Numbered from the stretch's first letter, positions 45,791-55,688 are shown. The stretch: DNA of 64,000 nt from Actinomyces faecalis (GCF_013184985.2 NZ_CP063418.1:2634356-2698355); one strand, 5' to 3'. Translations and numbers: made by a program. Notes: generated from the sequence alone by a model not told the origin.

Positions 45791-46300
45791 ATGCCTAGCC
45801 ACCGCACTCGCCGACCCCGCGCGGGCTCCCAGCCGCGCAGGACGAGTGCGCGCAGCCTCCCCGTCGTTGACGAGACCAGTGCCGGCGGCCTGGTTATTGA
45901 CGTCCAGGACGGGCGCGCAGTCACGGCCGTCATCGCCCGGCGCAACCGCGGCGGACGCCTGGAGTGGTGCCTGCCCAAGGGGCACCTCGAGGGCACTGAG
46001 ACCCCTGAGCAGGCGGCCGTGCGTGAGATCGCCGAGGAGACCGGTATCCACGGACGCGTCCTGCGGCACCTGGCCACGATCGACTACTGGTTTGGCGGGG
46101 ACGACCACCGCGTCCACAAGGTCGTCCACCACTTCCTCCTCGAGGCGACTGGCGGCACCCTGACCACGGAGAACGACCCTGACCACGAGGCCGAGGACGT
46201 CGCGTGGGTGGACCTGGAGGAGGTCTCCCGCCGCCTGGCCTACCCCAACGAGCGCCGTATCGTCGCCACGGCCCGCGAGATCCTCGTGGGAGACGGGTGA
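45791..46300 (+). CDS. Nudix hydrolase
   Basis: A 169-residue protein with a complete Nudix box GHLEGTETPEQAAVREIAEETGI (residues about 64-86) after the signature RGGRLEWCLPKG. It probably hydrolyses a nucleoside diphosphate derivative; substrate unknown. The N-terminal 25 residues are Arg-rich. Its stop codon overlaps the GTG start of the next gene by four bases. Confidence 0.9.
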   Translation: MPSHRTRRPRAGSQPRRTSARSLPVVDETSAGGLVIDVQDGRAVTAVIARRNRGGRLEWCLPKGHLEGTETPEQAAVREIAEETGIHGRVLRHLATIDYWFGGDDHRVHKVVHHFLLEATGGTLTTENDPDHEAEDVAWVDLEEVSRRLAYPNERRIVATAREILVGDG

Positions 46301-48840
46301 GGGCGCTGGTGAGGCTCGGCCGCGCACGCTCGGCCCGCCGTCGGCCCACCGCCATCGCCCACGCCCGCTCCGCGACCGCGGGCGTGTGTGCTGTTCTCGC
46401 CCTGGGCCTGGCTGGCGTCGCCACGGTCCCGGTTCCCGCCTCACAGGCCGCCGTGATGACGGCGCCGCTCGCCTCCCGCACAACCGTGCGCTCCGCGGCC
46501 GAGGTGGTCGAGGGCCAGGTGACGACCTCCGTGGACTCACTGTCTGCCGAGGTCCTGGCCAGCGACCAGGACCTGACGATCAACGGCACGATCGCCAACG
46601 GCACGGACTCGGCCCTGTCCTCCGTCCGGCTGGCCGTCCGGGTCCAGCGGTCCACGGAGGTCACGACGGCGGCCCTGGGTTCCTGGCTCGCCGCTGAGCG
46701 CACCGGGTACCTCTCCACCGTCGCCACCCTGGAGCTTGACGGCGAGGTCGCGCCCGGCACCGTCCGCGGCTTCTCCCTCACCGTCCCTGCCGCCGACCTC
46801 CCCTTCACCTCCGCCGAGCAGTGGGGGCCTCGTGGGGTCGAGGTCCAGGTGCTGCAGGACGGTGAGGAGGTCTCCAGCGACCGCACTGTCGTGGTGTGGG
46901 ACGCAGACGTGGAGGTCGACGCCACGCGCGTCACTGCCATCGTCCCGGTGGTGGCCTCAGCCGATGAGATGAGCCTCCTGGCGACCGCGAGCGTCACCGA
47001 CCCGGCGCCGGAGGACGGTACCTCGGCTGAGGCCGCCAGCTCGCCCTCTCCCTCGCAGGCCACCGCCTCACAGACCTCCCTGCCCGAGACCGAGGACGGC
47101 TCCGGGCAGACCGCCAGCCAGCACGACGCGGTGGACGACCTCGTCACACGGGTCACCGGCCTGCTCTCGCTGGCCGGGCCCGGGGTGGTCCTCGCCGTCG
47201 ACCCCGCGCTCATGGAGGTCCTCGGCGCCACGGCTGAACCGGATGAGTCCCAGGCGGAGCCGGAAGGGTCCTCCACCGACTCCCCTGACGCGCCGCAGGC
47301 TCCTCAGCAGGCCACGACCGCGCAGGACAGCCCTTCGGATCCTGCCTCCGACGACGCCTCCCCGCTTCCGGCCGCGAGCGCCACCCCGGCCAACGAGGCA
47401 GGCGGCTCGCCCTCTGGCCCTGCCGCCGCTGCAGCGGGTGACCACCCTCGTGTCGCGGTGTCCTCCGCTCGTCTTGCTGAGCTGCGCCAGGCCGTACGCG
47501 ACGCACTGACCAAGGGCACGGTCATCGCCCTGCCGTGGGCGGACGCTGACCTCACGGCCCTGGCCCACCTCGGGCAGGTGGAGGAGATCTCCTCCGCCCT
47601 GGCCCGCTCCCAGCAGGCCGTCGGCTCCTGGGACGACGTCGTGACGACGACGGTCCTGGCCACCGGCCCCCTGGACACCACGACCCTGGACCTGCTCCCG
47701 CAGTCGGTGACCTCCGTCGTCGCCCAGGCCGGGGACCTGGCGGTCTCCGAGGACCTGACCTACACCCCGTCAGGAGGGACGAGCACCCATGGCCGCACCG
47801 TCCTCGTCCCTGAGACCGACCTGACCGCGGCACTGGCCGGTCAGCTTCCTGCTGCCTCCGCCGACGGCGAGCAGGTGGCTCGGACCGGCTCCGAGCTCGA
47901 CACCCGTCAGCTGATCCGTGCTGAGTCTGCGATCCTGACCCGCCAGGCACCTAACCGCCACCGCAACCTCGTCGTCACCGTCAGCCGCGAGGACGCGGCC
48001 CGGACCTCCCCGGAGGTCCTGGGAAAGCGGCTGGGGTCCTTGCTCAGCTCGTCGTGGACCTCGGCCCAGGACCTGACCGGGCTCCTTGACTCCGTGCAGC
48101 AGGAGCAGGAGGCCGGCACCCAGGCTGAGCGCTCGCAGCCGCCGCAGACGGACTCCGCCCCGGGCGAGCTGACGCAGGAGGAGCTGGTTGAGGCCCGGCA
48201 GCTCAGCTCTGACCTGGCCTCGATCGCCTCCGTCCTCAGCTCTCCGTCCCCGGCCCTGGGGACCGCCACTGACGTGACCTCCTGGGCTGCGGCCACCTCG
48301 TGGCGCTCGGACGCGGAGGCACGCACGGCCTACCTTGACCAGGCTCGTTCAGCCGGCACCGCGGTGACCAGCCGCGTCACCGTGGTGCCCTCCTCGACGA
48401 TCAACGTCATCTCCTCCTCGGCTGACCTGCCGCTGCGGATCCAGTCAGGTCTGGACCAGGAGGTCACCGTGCAGGTGAGGCTTCGACCGAGCTCGACCCG
48501 GCTCCAGGCCGTCAAGGACGTCACGGCCACGGTCCCGGCCCACGGGCAGGTCTCTGTCACCATCCCGATCAAGGCGGTTGGCAGCGGAGACGTCGACGTC
48601 CACATCACCCTGCTGTCTGCCGACGGCACGCCGGTCGGTACCCCGCTGACGCTGCACACCCGGGTCCGCGCCGACTGGGAGTCCCTGGGCACCACCGTGA
48701 TCGCGGCGGTGCTCGCCGTCATGCTGGTGGTCGGCATCGTGCGCACGGTCCGGCGCGGACGTCGCTCCGACGCCGACGGCCAGTCCCTCAAGGCCCCGGC
48801 CACCGCCGGCGCCCGCGCGTCCACCACTGAAGCCGGCTAG
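46297..48840 (+). CDS. DUF6049-type secreted, membrane-anchored protein
   Basis: An 847-residue protein with an N-terminal signal (SATAGVCAVLALGLAGVATVPVPASQAA) and one C-terminal transmembrane helix (LGTTVIAAVLAVMLVVGIVRTV) followed by a basic cytoplasmic tail. The large extracellular part includes an N-terminal beta domain, a Ser/Pro/Ala/Glu-rich low-complexity stretch at about 235-385, and a C-terminal beta domain (LPLRIQSGLDQEVTVQVRL). Proteins of this type sit between a Nudix gene and murJ throughout actinobacteria, so a cell-envelope role linked to MurJ is likely. GTG 46297 overlaps the Nudix stop and follows GGGAG. It ends eight bases before murJ. Confidence 0.82.
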   Translation: MRALVRLGRARSARRRPTAIAHARSATAGVCAVLALGLAGVATVPVPASQAAVMTAPLASRTTVRSAAEVVEGQVTTSVDSLSAEVLASDQDLTINGTIANGTDSALSSVRLAVRVQRSTEVTTAALGSWLAAERTGYLSTVATLELDGEVAPGTVRGFSLTVPAADLPFTSAEQWGPRGVEVQVLQDGEEVSSDRTVVVWDADVEVDATRVTAIVPVVASADEMSLLATASVTDPAPEDGTSAEAASSPSPSQATASQTSLPETEDGSGQTASQHDAVDDLVTRVTGLLSLAGPGVVLAVDPALMEVLGATAEPDESQAEPEGSSTDSPDAPQAPQQATTAQDSPSDPASDDASPLPAASATPANEAGGSPSGPAAAAAGDHPRVAVSSARLAELRQAVRDALTKGTVIALPWADADLTALAHLGQVEEISSALARSQQAVGSWDDVVTTTVLATGPLDTTTLDLLPQSVTSVVAQAGDLAVSEDLTYTPSGGTSTHGRTVLVPETDLTAALAGQLPAASADGEQVARTGSELDTRQLIRAESAILTRQAPNRHRNLVVTVSREDAARTSPEVLGKRLGSLLSSSWTSAQDLTGLLDSVQQEQEAGTQAERSQPPQTDSAPGELTQEELVEARQLSSDLASIASVLSSPSPALGTATDVTSWAAATSWRSDAEARTAYLDQARSAGTAVTSRVTVVPSSTINVISSSADLPLRIQSGLDQEVTVQVRLRPSSTRLQAVKDVTATVPAHGQVSVTIPIKAVGSGDVDVHITLLSADGTPVGTPLTLHTRVRADWESLGTTVIAAVLAVMLVVGIVRTVRRGRRSDADGQSLKAPATAGARASTTEAG

Positions 48841-48848
48841 GAGGCCCC

Positions 48849-51800
48849 ATGAGCCAGTCCTCGATCGCACGCTCCAGCGTCGTCATGGCGGCAGGCACCC
48901 TGACCTCACGCGTCCTCGGCCTCGTGCGCAACGCGCTGCTGATCGCGGCCCTGGGGGCGACGGCGTCGGGAGCGGCTGACGCCTTCAACGTCGCCAACAT
49001 GCTGCCCACCCAGCTCTACAACCTCATCATCGGCGGTGTCCTCAACGCCATCCTCGTGCCGCAGATCGTACGTGCGATGCGCCAGAGGAACGGTGAGGAG
49101 CTGGTCAACCGGATCCTGACCGCTGCGGGCCTGCTCATCGCGGCGGTCTCCGCCGTCCTCACCGTGGCAGCCCCTGTGGTCATCATGCTCTACGCCTCGG
49201 GCCTGGGACGCTGGCAGCCGCTGGCCTTCGCCTTCGCCTTCTGGTGCATGCCGCAGGTCTTCTTCTACGGCCTGTACGCCCTGTGGGGCCAGGTCCTCAA
49301 CGCCCGTCACAGCTTCGGCCCCTACATGTGGTCGCCGGTGCTCAACAACATCATCTCCATCGCCTCGATCCTGGCCTACCTCCACCTGTACGGCGGCTAC
49401 TCCGCTGGGCAGGACCCTGGCATCTGGGACGCTAGCCGCGTCATCCTCATCGGCGGCTGCTCGACGCTGGGCATCGCGGTCCAGGCGCTGGTCCTCTACG
49501 TCCCCCTGCGCCGCTGCGGCTTCCGTCCACGTCTCGTTTTCGGTGTGCGCGGACTAGGCCTGGGCTCGATGTCCAAGGTCGCGTTGTGGGCGCTGCTGGG
49601 TACCGCCATCGTCTCGCTGGGGGACCTGGCGGTGACCAACCTGGGGTCACGCGCCGTCACGGCCGCGGAGTCAGCCCGGTACGCCGACGTCATCGTCCCC
49701 TCGACGACGATGTACGCCAACGCGCTGCTGGTCTACATGCTCCCGCAGTCCCTCATCACCACCTCGATCATCACCGCGCTGTTCACGCGTATGAGTGAGA
49801 AGGCTGCGGCCGGTGACGCCGAGGGCGTGCGTGACGACCTGTCGCTGGGGCTGCGCTCGATCGCCGTGTTCACGGTGCTCTTCGCCGCCGGGATCATGAC
49901 CTTGGCAGGCCCTGCCCTCCAGCTCTTCGTCCCCTCGATCTCCCGCGAGGTGGCCGACGCCTCGGCACCGATCCTGTCGGTCCTGGCCGTCGGCATCATC
50001 TTCCAGGGCGCCTGGTTCACTACTCAGCGCGTCATGCTGGCCTACGCGGACACCAAGCGCCTGCTGGCCGCTGACTGCGTCGTGGGCAGCATCGCCGTCC
50101 TGTCCTGCCTGCTGGCGTTCCTGCTGGCCCCGGCCACGCACTGGATGGTGCTGGCTGCGGCCGGAAACACGATCTCCCTGGCTGCCGCGTGCGTCGCGAT
50201 CATCCCGCTGCTGCGTCGCCACCTGCCGGACCTGGACGGCCGACGCATCCTGTCCACCTACGCCCGTCTCATCGCCTCAGCGGCCCTGGCGGTCGTCGTC
50301 GGCGTGCTCACGCGCGGTCTTATCGGCCCGGCCGACGGCTCGATGACCGGCACGCGCGCCCTGGACGCCCTGGTCATCATCCTCGTGACCGCCGTGGTCA
50401 TGACGCTGGTCTACCTGGCCGTGGCTCGGGTGCTGCGCGTGAGCGAGCTCGGGGTCCTGTTCCGCCCCGCCTCCAAGGTCCTGCTGGCGCTGGGCGCCCG
50501 ACTGCCTGGCGGGCTGGGCCGTGCGGTCCGACGGGGCGGACAAGCCCTGGCCCTGCCGGCCGCCGAGCCTGCTGACCACGCACCCGCACCCGTCCCGGCC
50601 GCCAGCGGGGTTCCGATGCCTGGCGCTGCTGCCGATAGAATCGGGATGTATGCGTCACTGCGCACGGGAGGGGACACCATGGGTGACGGCACGCCGATCG
50701 GCTCCGGTCGCTACCAACTGGTCTCTCCGTTGCCTGCCACGCTCCCGCGCGTCCTGCGACATCGTGGTCAGGACACGATCCTGGACCGGCCAGTCACCGT
50801 CCTGTCCCTGACGGACATCACCCCTTGCCGCCGCGAGGTCCTGGAGGCTGCCACACGCGCCGTCCTGGTGGAGGACCAGCGGATGCAGCGCGTCTACGAC
50901 GTCGAGCAGGGCAACCCCGCCTTCATCGTCACCGAACCCACTGCCGGCCAGCCGCTGTCCGTCCTGGCCGCCACCGGCCTCACACCCGCCCAGGCCCGCG
51001 CGGTCGTCGGCGAGGTCGCCCAGGTCCTTGACGCCTGCTCGCGCAGGGACCTGCACCACCTCAACCTCTCCCCCGACTCCGTGCGCATCCGTCCCAACGG
51101 CTCGGTGCAGGTGTGTGGCGTGGGCATCGAGGCCGCGGTGCTGGGCCTGGAGGCTGACAGGAACGACCCCCTGGCAGCCGACCGCGCTGACGCCCACGCA
51201 CTGGTCGAGCTCCTCTACTTCAGCCTCACGGGCCGATGGCCCGGCAAGCGGACCGGCATCCCCTCGGCCCCGCTCAGCGGTGGCACACCCGTGGCACCCT
51301 CCACGCTCGCCTCAGGGATGTCTGACTCCGACGCTGACCTCGACGCCCTCGTCGCCCAGACCTGGGGAGCAGCGCCCCCGACCTCGGCGGCCGAGGTGGC
51401 TGCGCTTCTCAGCCCCTGGGACACCTCTGTCCTTCCCGTCCAGGAGCCTGCGTCCGAGGCGACGCCCCCGTCCTCGGCCACCGGCGCCCTGGGCTCTGGT
51501 CTGGTCGACGCCGCTCAGGGGCTTCTCGGGCGTCTCGGGGCGCTGGCGAGCAGCCGACGCTCGAGCCGTGCTGCAGGTTCCGGCGACCAGGATCAGGCCC
51601 CTGCACAGCCAGTCGCAGCACAGGCACCCGCGCCCTCAGCCCTCACCCCCGACCCGGCGCAGGCCAGTGGGCCGAGCTCGTTGACGCCGTCGGCCCCCAC
51701 TCTGGACCCCGCGCTCGACGCGGACGAGGTCCTGGAGCCCCCGGCGTCTGCCCTGCCCCGCCCGAGCACGCCGTCAGCTCCCGAGCCTGAGCCAGCTCCC

Positions 51801-52511
51801 GCTCCGGCACCCGAGCCTGAGAGCCCTGAGAGCCCGGCAGTGAGCGAGGAGGAGCAGGAGGCCTCGCGCGCCGTCAGCCGGACGACGGCGATAGTGCTTG
51901 TCGCCGCTCTCGTCACCGTGCTCGTCGGCGCCTTCTTCGCAGTGACCAACCTGCTGTCCCTGGCGAGCCTCAAGATCAGCGACGAGGACGTCCCGGCCGC
52001 CAAGACAGTTCCCACGGTAGCCGCCACGACCCCGGATGAGGCCCAGGAGGACGGTCAGGCACAGTCGCAGGCCGAGGAGGCAGCGGCACCGATCACGGTC
52101 TCTGGGGCGCAGTCCCTGGATCCCCACGGGGACGACAACGAGCACCCCGAGCTCGCCTCCGCTCTCGTTGACGGTGACCCGGCGACCTCGTGGTACTCGC
52201 GCTACTACGCGTCCTCCTCCCTGGCCTGGAAGCAGGGGCTGGGCGTCGGTGTGACACTGGCGCAGGAGGCTGAGGTCTCCGCCATCGACATGCAGGGCAC
52301 CGGCAGCGGCGGGCACGTCGAGATCCGCTCGACCTCGCCTGAGGACCCTCAGGGCGGGACCCTGCTGGCTGAGGGTGCCTTCACCGAGGGCACGACGACC
52401 TTCGAGATACCCGCGACCACCACGAGCTCGATAGTGGTGTGGGTCACTGAGCTTCCCACCGCCTCCGACGGGCTCCTCAAGGTGACTATCGGCGAGATCA
52501 CTCTTCGATAG
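48849..52511 (+). CDS. murJ: MurJ lipid II flippase fused to pseudokinase and discoidin-like domain
   Basis: A 1220-residue protein. Residues about 1-540 are the MurJ/MviN flippase with 14 hydrophobic segments (SSVVMAAGTLTSRVLGLVRNALLIAALG, AFNVANMLPTQLYNLIIGGVLNAILVPQIV). About 600-860 is a kinase-like domain lacking catalytic residues: the HRD region reads HHLNLSPDSVRI and DFG reads CGV, so it is a pseudokinase. A Pro/Ala/Glu-rich linker (about 880-1005) leads to a transmembrane helix (AIVLVAALVTVLVGAFFAVTNLL, about 1013-1035) and an extracellular discoidin-like domain (DPHGDDNEHPELASALVDGDPATSW to the end). This matches mycobacterial MurJ, where the pseudokinase binds FhaA under PknB control. 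ATG 48849 follows AGGAGG. Confidence 0.93.
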   Translation: MSQSSIARSSVVMAAGTLTSRVLGLVRNALLIAALGATASGAADAFNVANMLPTQLYNLIIGGVLNAILVPQIVRAMRQRNGEELVNRILTAAGLLIAAVSAVLTVAAPVVIMLYASGLGRWQPLAFAFAFWCMPQVFFYGLYALWGQVLNARHSFGPYMWSPVLNNIISIASILAYLHLYGGYSAGQDPGIWDASRVILIGGCSTLGIAVQALVLYVPLRRCGFRPRLVFGVRGLGLGSMSKVALWALLGTAIVSLGDLAVTNLGSRAVTAAESARYADVIVPSTTMYANALLVYMLPQSLITTSIITALFTRMSEKAAAGDAEGVRDDLSLGLRSIAVFTVLFAAGIMTLAGPALQLFVPSISREVADASAPILSVLAVGIIFQGAWFTTQRVMLAYADTKRLLAADCVVGSIAVLSCLLAFLLAPATHWMVLAAAGNTISLAAACVAIIPLLRRHLPDLDGRRILSTYARLIASAALAVVVGVLTRGLIGPADGSMTGTRALDALVIILVTAVVMTLVYLAVARVLRVSELGVLFRPASKVLLALGARLPGGLGRAVRRGGQALALPAAEPADHAPAPVPAASGVPMPGAAADRIGMYASLRTGGDTMGDGTPIGSGRYQLVSPLPATLPRVLRHRGQDTILDRPVTVLSLTDITPCRREVLEAATRAVLVEDQRMQRVYDVEQGNPAFIVTEPTAGQPLSVLAATGLTPAQARAVVGEVAQVLDACSRRDLHHLNLSPDSVRIRPNGSVQVCGVGIEAAVLGLEADRNDPLAADRADAHALVELLYFSLTGRWPGKRTGIPSAPLSGGTPVAPSTLASGMSDSDADLDALVAQTWGAAPPTSAAEVAALLSPWDTSVLPVQEPASEATPPSSATGALGSGLVDAAQGLLGRLGALASSRRSSRAAGSGDQDQAPAQPVAAQAPAPSALTPDPAQASGPSSLTPSAPTLDPALDADEVLEPPASALPRPSTPSAPEPEPAPAPAPEPESPESPAVSEEEQEASRAVSRTTAIVLVAALVTVLVGAFFAVTNLLSLASLKISDEDVPAAKTVPTVAATTPDEAQEDGQAQSQAEEAAAPITVSGAQSLDPHGDDNEHPELASALVDGDPATSWYSRYYASSSLAWKQGLGVGVTLAQEAEVSAIDMQGTGSGGHVEIRSTSPEDPQGGTLLAEGAFTEGTTTFEIPATTTSSIVVWVTELPTASDGLLKVTIGEITLR

Positions 52512-52522
52512 GTAAATACTTC

Positions 52523-52548
52523 GGAACATTCGCGTCCTATCACCTGTT
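52523..52548 (+). promoter_or_regulatory. SigR/SigH-type promoter of trxBA
   Basis: GGAAC (52523-52527), exactly 18 bases, then GTT (52546-52548). This is the thiol-stress promoter form GGAA(T/C)-N18-GTT used by sigma-R of Streptomyces and sigma-H of mycobacteria, whose classical target is trxBA. It lies 64 bases before the trxB start. Confidence 0.7.
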
Positions 52549-52611
52549 CCACAGACAATACTGGAGGCAGGGTCACGCCGACCCTCCTGAACGCTCGACA
52601 TGAGGAGAGCC

Positions 52612-53571
52612 ATGATCCACGACGTCATCATCGTCGGCTCCGGACCAGCCGGGTACACCGCTGCCATCTACGCAGCACGTGCGCAGCTGTCACCGATCGT
52701 GCTGGCAGGATCAGTCACGGCGGGTGGCGCGCTGATGAACACCACCGAGGTCGAGAACTACCCCGGCTTCACCGAGGGCATCATGGGCCCCGACCTCATG
52801 ACCCACATGCAGGAGCAGGCCGAGCGCCTCGGTGCGGACATCCGCTACGAGGACGTCACCGCCCTGGACCTGGAGGGCGAGGTCAAGCGCGTCACCACTG
52901 ATGACGAGGTCTACGAGACCCGCTCGGTCATCATCTCCACCGGCTCGGAGTACCGCAAGCTCGGCCTGGACGGTGAGGAGCGTCTGTCCGGGCACGGTGT
53001 GTCCTACTGCGCCACCTGCGACGGCTTCTTCTTCAAGGACCAGGACATCGTCGTCGTCGGCGGTGGTGACTCCGCCATGGAGGAGGCCACCTTCCTCTCC
53101 CGCTTCGGCAGCTCGGTGACGGTGGTCCACCGTCGCGACTCCCTCCGCGCCTCGGCCGCTATGGCCCGTAAGGCCATGGATGACCCGAAGATCTCCTTCG
53201 CCTGGAACTCCCAGGTCGTCGCCCTGCACGGCGAGCAGGCTCTGGAGTCCGTCACCCTGGAGGACACTGTCACCGGGGAGCGTCGGGACCTGCCGGCTGC
53301 CGGGCTGTTCGTGGCTATCGGCCAGACCCCGCGCTCCGAGCTCGTCGCCGACGCGCTTGACCTCGACCCTGCGGGCTACATCCGTGTCGAGGCCCCCAGC
53401 CAGCGCACCAAGATCCCCGGCGTCTTCGCCTGCGGCGACGTCGCCGACCCGGTCTACCAGCAGGCGATCACCGCTGCGGGCTCCGGTTGCCGCGCGGCAC
53501 TGGACGCCGAGCACTACCTCGCTTCCCTTCCAGGCCTGAGCCACCAAGCTACCGGCCGCCATATCTCGTAG
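52612..53571 (+). CDS. trxB: Thioredoxin reductase
   Basis: A 319-residue FAD/NADPH enzyme: DVIIVGSGPAGYTAAIYAARA (FAD), GVSYCATCDGFFF (redox CATC), VVVGGGDSAMEEATFLSRF (NADPH) and GVFACGDVADPVYQQAITAAGSG. ATG 52612 follows GAGGAG; the ATG at 52600 is part of that ribosome site and is rejected. Pairs with trxA 36 bases downstream. Confidence 0.97.
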   Translation: MIHDVIIVGSGPAGYTAAIYAARAQLSPIVLAGSVTAGGALMNTTEVENYPGFTEGIMGPDLMTHMQEQAERLGADIRYEDVTALDLEGEVKRVTTDDEVYETRSVIISTGSEYRKLGLDGEERLSGHGVSYCATCDGFFFKDQDIVVVGGGDSAMEEATFLSRFGSSVTVVHRRDSLRASAAMARKAMDDPKISFAWNSQVVALHGEQALESVTLEDTVTGERRDLPAAGLFVAIGQTPRSELVADALDLDPAGYIRVEAPSQRTKIPGVFACGDVADPVYQQAITAAGSGCRAALDAEHYLASLPGLSHQATGRHIS

Positions 53572-53607
53572 CCACATCCGCGACCACTTCATCCAAGGAG
53601 AAACCTC

Positions 53608-53934
53608 ATGTCCAACGCACTCGACGTCACCGACGCCACCTTCTCTGACGAGGTCCTGTCCTCGGACACCCCCGTCGTCGTCGACTTCTGGGCCACCTGG
53701 TGCGGCCCGTGCCGCCAGATGGCTCCCATCGTCGACGAGGTTGCCGCCGAGCTCGGTGACCGCGTCAAGTTCGTCAAGGTCGACGTCGACGCCAACCCGG
53801 CGACGGCCCGCTCCTACGGCGTCCAGTCGATCCCGACCTTCGCCGTGATCCGCGACGGCGAGGTCTTCCACCAGTTCGCCGGCTCGCGCCCCAAGGCTGC
53901 CTTCAAGGCTGAGGTCGAGAAGGTTCTCGCCTGA
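53608..53934 (+). CDS. trxA: Thioredoxin
   Basis: A 108-residue thioredoxin with the active site VVVDFWATWCGPCRQMAPIVDE, the buried Asp, and the cis-Pro segment YGVQSIPTFAVIRDGE. ATG 53608 follows AAGGAG. Co-transcribed with trxB from the SigR-type promoter and ended by a hairpin at 53980-54009. Confidence 0.97.
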   Translation: MSNALDVTDATFSDEVLSSDTPVVVDFWATWCGPCRQMAPIVDEVAAELGDRVKFVKVDVDANPATARSYGVQSIPTFAVIRDGEVFHQFAGSRPKAAFKAEVEKVLA

Positions 53935-53979
53935 GACGCATCGACGAGATCGTCTGTCCACGCCGTACCTGAGCGTGGT

Positions 53980-54009
53980 GAGCGCCGTCCACTCACGTGG
54001 GCGGCGCTC
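53980..54009 (+). terminator. Terminator after trxA
   Basis: A 13-bp stem (53980-53992 and 53997-54009) with one G-T pair and loop TCAC, 46 bases beyond the trxA stop. Confidence 0.7.
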
Positions 54010-54105
54010 GTCGCAGGTGGGCCGCCCGCCATACGGAGGCTCCTGCTCCCGCACCCAGCCACCAGTACACTGAGGCCGCATCAGCGGCTTGTGAAGGCGG
54101 AGGAC

Positions 54106-55533
54106 ATGCAGTTCATCTCCACGCGCGGGGGCATGGAGCCCCTCGGTTTCACTGACGTGCTCCTGTCCGGGCTCGCACCTGACGGTGGACTGGCTGTCCC
54201 GGCCGAGATCCCACAGGTGGGAGCAGCTGACCTGGAGGAGCTGCGCCCGCTGAGCTACCCCGAGCTCGCCGCGCGTGTCATCGGTCTGTACGCCACCGAC
54301 ATCGATACCGAGGACCTGCGTACGCTGACCGCTCAGGCCTACGGCCCGCACCGCTTCCCCTCCCCCGCCGTCCCCCTGAGCAGCCTCAGCGAGGTCTCTG
54401 CCGGGCTCGGGCTCGTCGGCCTGTCCGAGGGGCCCACAATGGCCTTCAAGGACCTTGCCATGCAGTTCCTGGGCCAGGCCATCCCCTACGTGCTGCGAGG
54501 ACAGGGCAAGGTCCTCAACATCCTCGGTGCCACGAGCGGTGACACCGGCTCGGCTGCTGAGCACGCCTTCCGCGGCCAGGAGGGCGTCTCCGTCTTTATG
54601 CTCTCCCCTCAGGGGCGGATGAGTGCTGTGCAGCGTGCGCAGATGTACAGCCTGAGTGACCCCAACATCCACAACATTGCGGTGGCCGGAGTCTTTGACG
54701 ACTGTCAGAACCTCGTCAAGGCGGTCAACGCCGACGCCAGCTTCAAGAGCCGTTACTCTATCGGTGCGGTCAACTCCATCAACTTCGGTCGTATCGCGGC
54801 CCAGGTCGTGTACTACGTGTGGACATGGCTGCGTGCCACTGACACCCTGTCGACCGAGCAGCGTGCCACCTTCCGTATCGACGTCGCGGTTCCCAGCGGA
54901 AACTTCGGCAACATCTACGCCGGGCACCTCGCACGCAGCATGGGGCTGCCGATCCGCAGGCTGATCCTTGCCACGAACGAGAACGACGTCCTGGACGAGT
55001 TCTTCCGCACCGGCGTCTACGCCCCACGAGCAGGAGCAGACACGCTTGCGACCTCCAGCCCGTCCATGGACATCTCACGCGCCTCCAACCTCGAGCGCTT
55101 CATCCACCAGCTTCTCGGCGAAGAGGCCTTCATCCCCGCGTGGCGGGAGCTCGAGCAGCGCGGTCGCCTTGACCTGTCCGCACACCGCTCACGGATGCGT
55201 GACGAGTTCGGATTCGTCTCCGGCAGATCCACTCACGCGGACCGCCTCGCAACCATCCGTCAGGTCCACGACGCCACAGGCCGTCTCATCGATCCGCACA
55301 CCGCCGACGGCGTGACCGTCGCCCTACGCGAGATGGAGCCCGGATTCCCCACATTCGTGCTGGAGACCGCGAAGGCAGCCAAGTTCGGTGGGACCGTGGC
55401 CGAGGCGATCGGCTCGGAGCCGCCCGTCGCTCCCGAGCTTCGGGATCTCCTGGACTCTGAGCAGTACGTGACGGAGAGTGACGACGACGTCGCGCAGCTG
55501 CGAGCCCTCATCGTCGCCTCAGCACTGGCCTGA
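54106..55533 (+). CDS. thrC: Threonine synthase
   Basis: A 475-residue PLP enzyme that converts O-phosphohomoserine to threonine. It belongs to the longer enterobacterial/fungal-type: MQFISTRGGMEPLGFTDVLLSGLAPDGGLAVP, the PLP-lysine region EGPTMAFKDLAMQFLG, LGATSGDTGSAAEHAF, VPSGNFGNIYAGHLARSMGLP. ATG 54106 follows GGAGG; the in-frame GTG 54091 would overlap that site and is rejected. Monocistronic; no other threonine gene is near. Confidence 0.95.
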   Translation: MQFISTRGGMEPLGFTDVLLSGLAPDGGLAVPAEIPQVGAADLEELRPLSYPELAARVIGLYATDIDTEDLRTLTAQAYGPHRFPSPAVPLSSLSEVSAGLGLVGLSEGPTMAFKDLAMQFLGQAIPYVLRGQGKVLNILGATSGDTGSAAEHAFRGQEGVSVFMLSPQGRMSAVQRAQMYSLSDPNIHNIAVAGVFDDCQNLVKAVNADASFKSRYSIGAVNSINFGRIAAQVVYYVWTWLRATDTLSTEQRATFRIDVAVPSGNFGNIYAGHLARSMGLPIRRLILATNENDVLDEFFRTGVYAPRAGADTLATSSPSMDISRASNLERFIHQLLGEEAFIPAWRELEQRGRLDLSAHRSRMRDEFGFVSGRSTHADRLATIRQVHDATGRLIDPHTADGVTVALREMEPGFPTFVLETAKAAKFGGTVAEAIGSEPPVAPELRDLLDSEQYVTESDDDVAQLRALIVASALA

Positions 55534-55569
55534 GTGCGGCTCCCGCTGCTGGCACCGGTGTCCCGGCGA

Positions 55570-55585
55570 TGTTTCACGTGAAACA
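55570..55585. promoter_or_regulatory. parS site 1
   Basis: TGTTTCACGTGAAACA, the exact 16-bp parS consensus recognised by chromosomal ParB, in the thrC to aminotransferase gap. The palindrome extends to ATGTTTCACGTGAAACAT. Confidence 0.95.
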
Positions 55586-55688
55586 TCCATCCTCTGTTCC
55601 TACACAGTGATCGTGATCTCTGTGAGCCGCCACCACGTGGCAAACTTGTGCTCTAGGCGCGGAAGGTCCCGCCTGAGAGGAGCTGGAC

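Noticed and set aside
46204..46296. ATG start for the DUF6049-type protein inside the Nudix gene
   Set aside because: It would overlap Nudix by about 97 bases and bury the signal peptide; GTG 46297 with GGGAG and four-base overlap is the better start.
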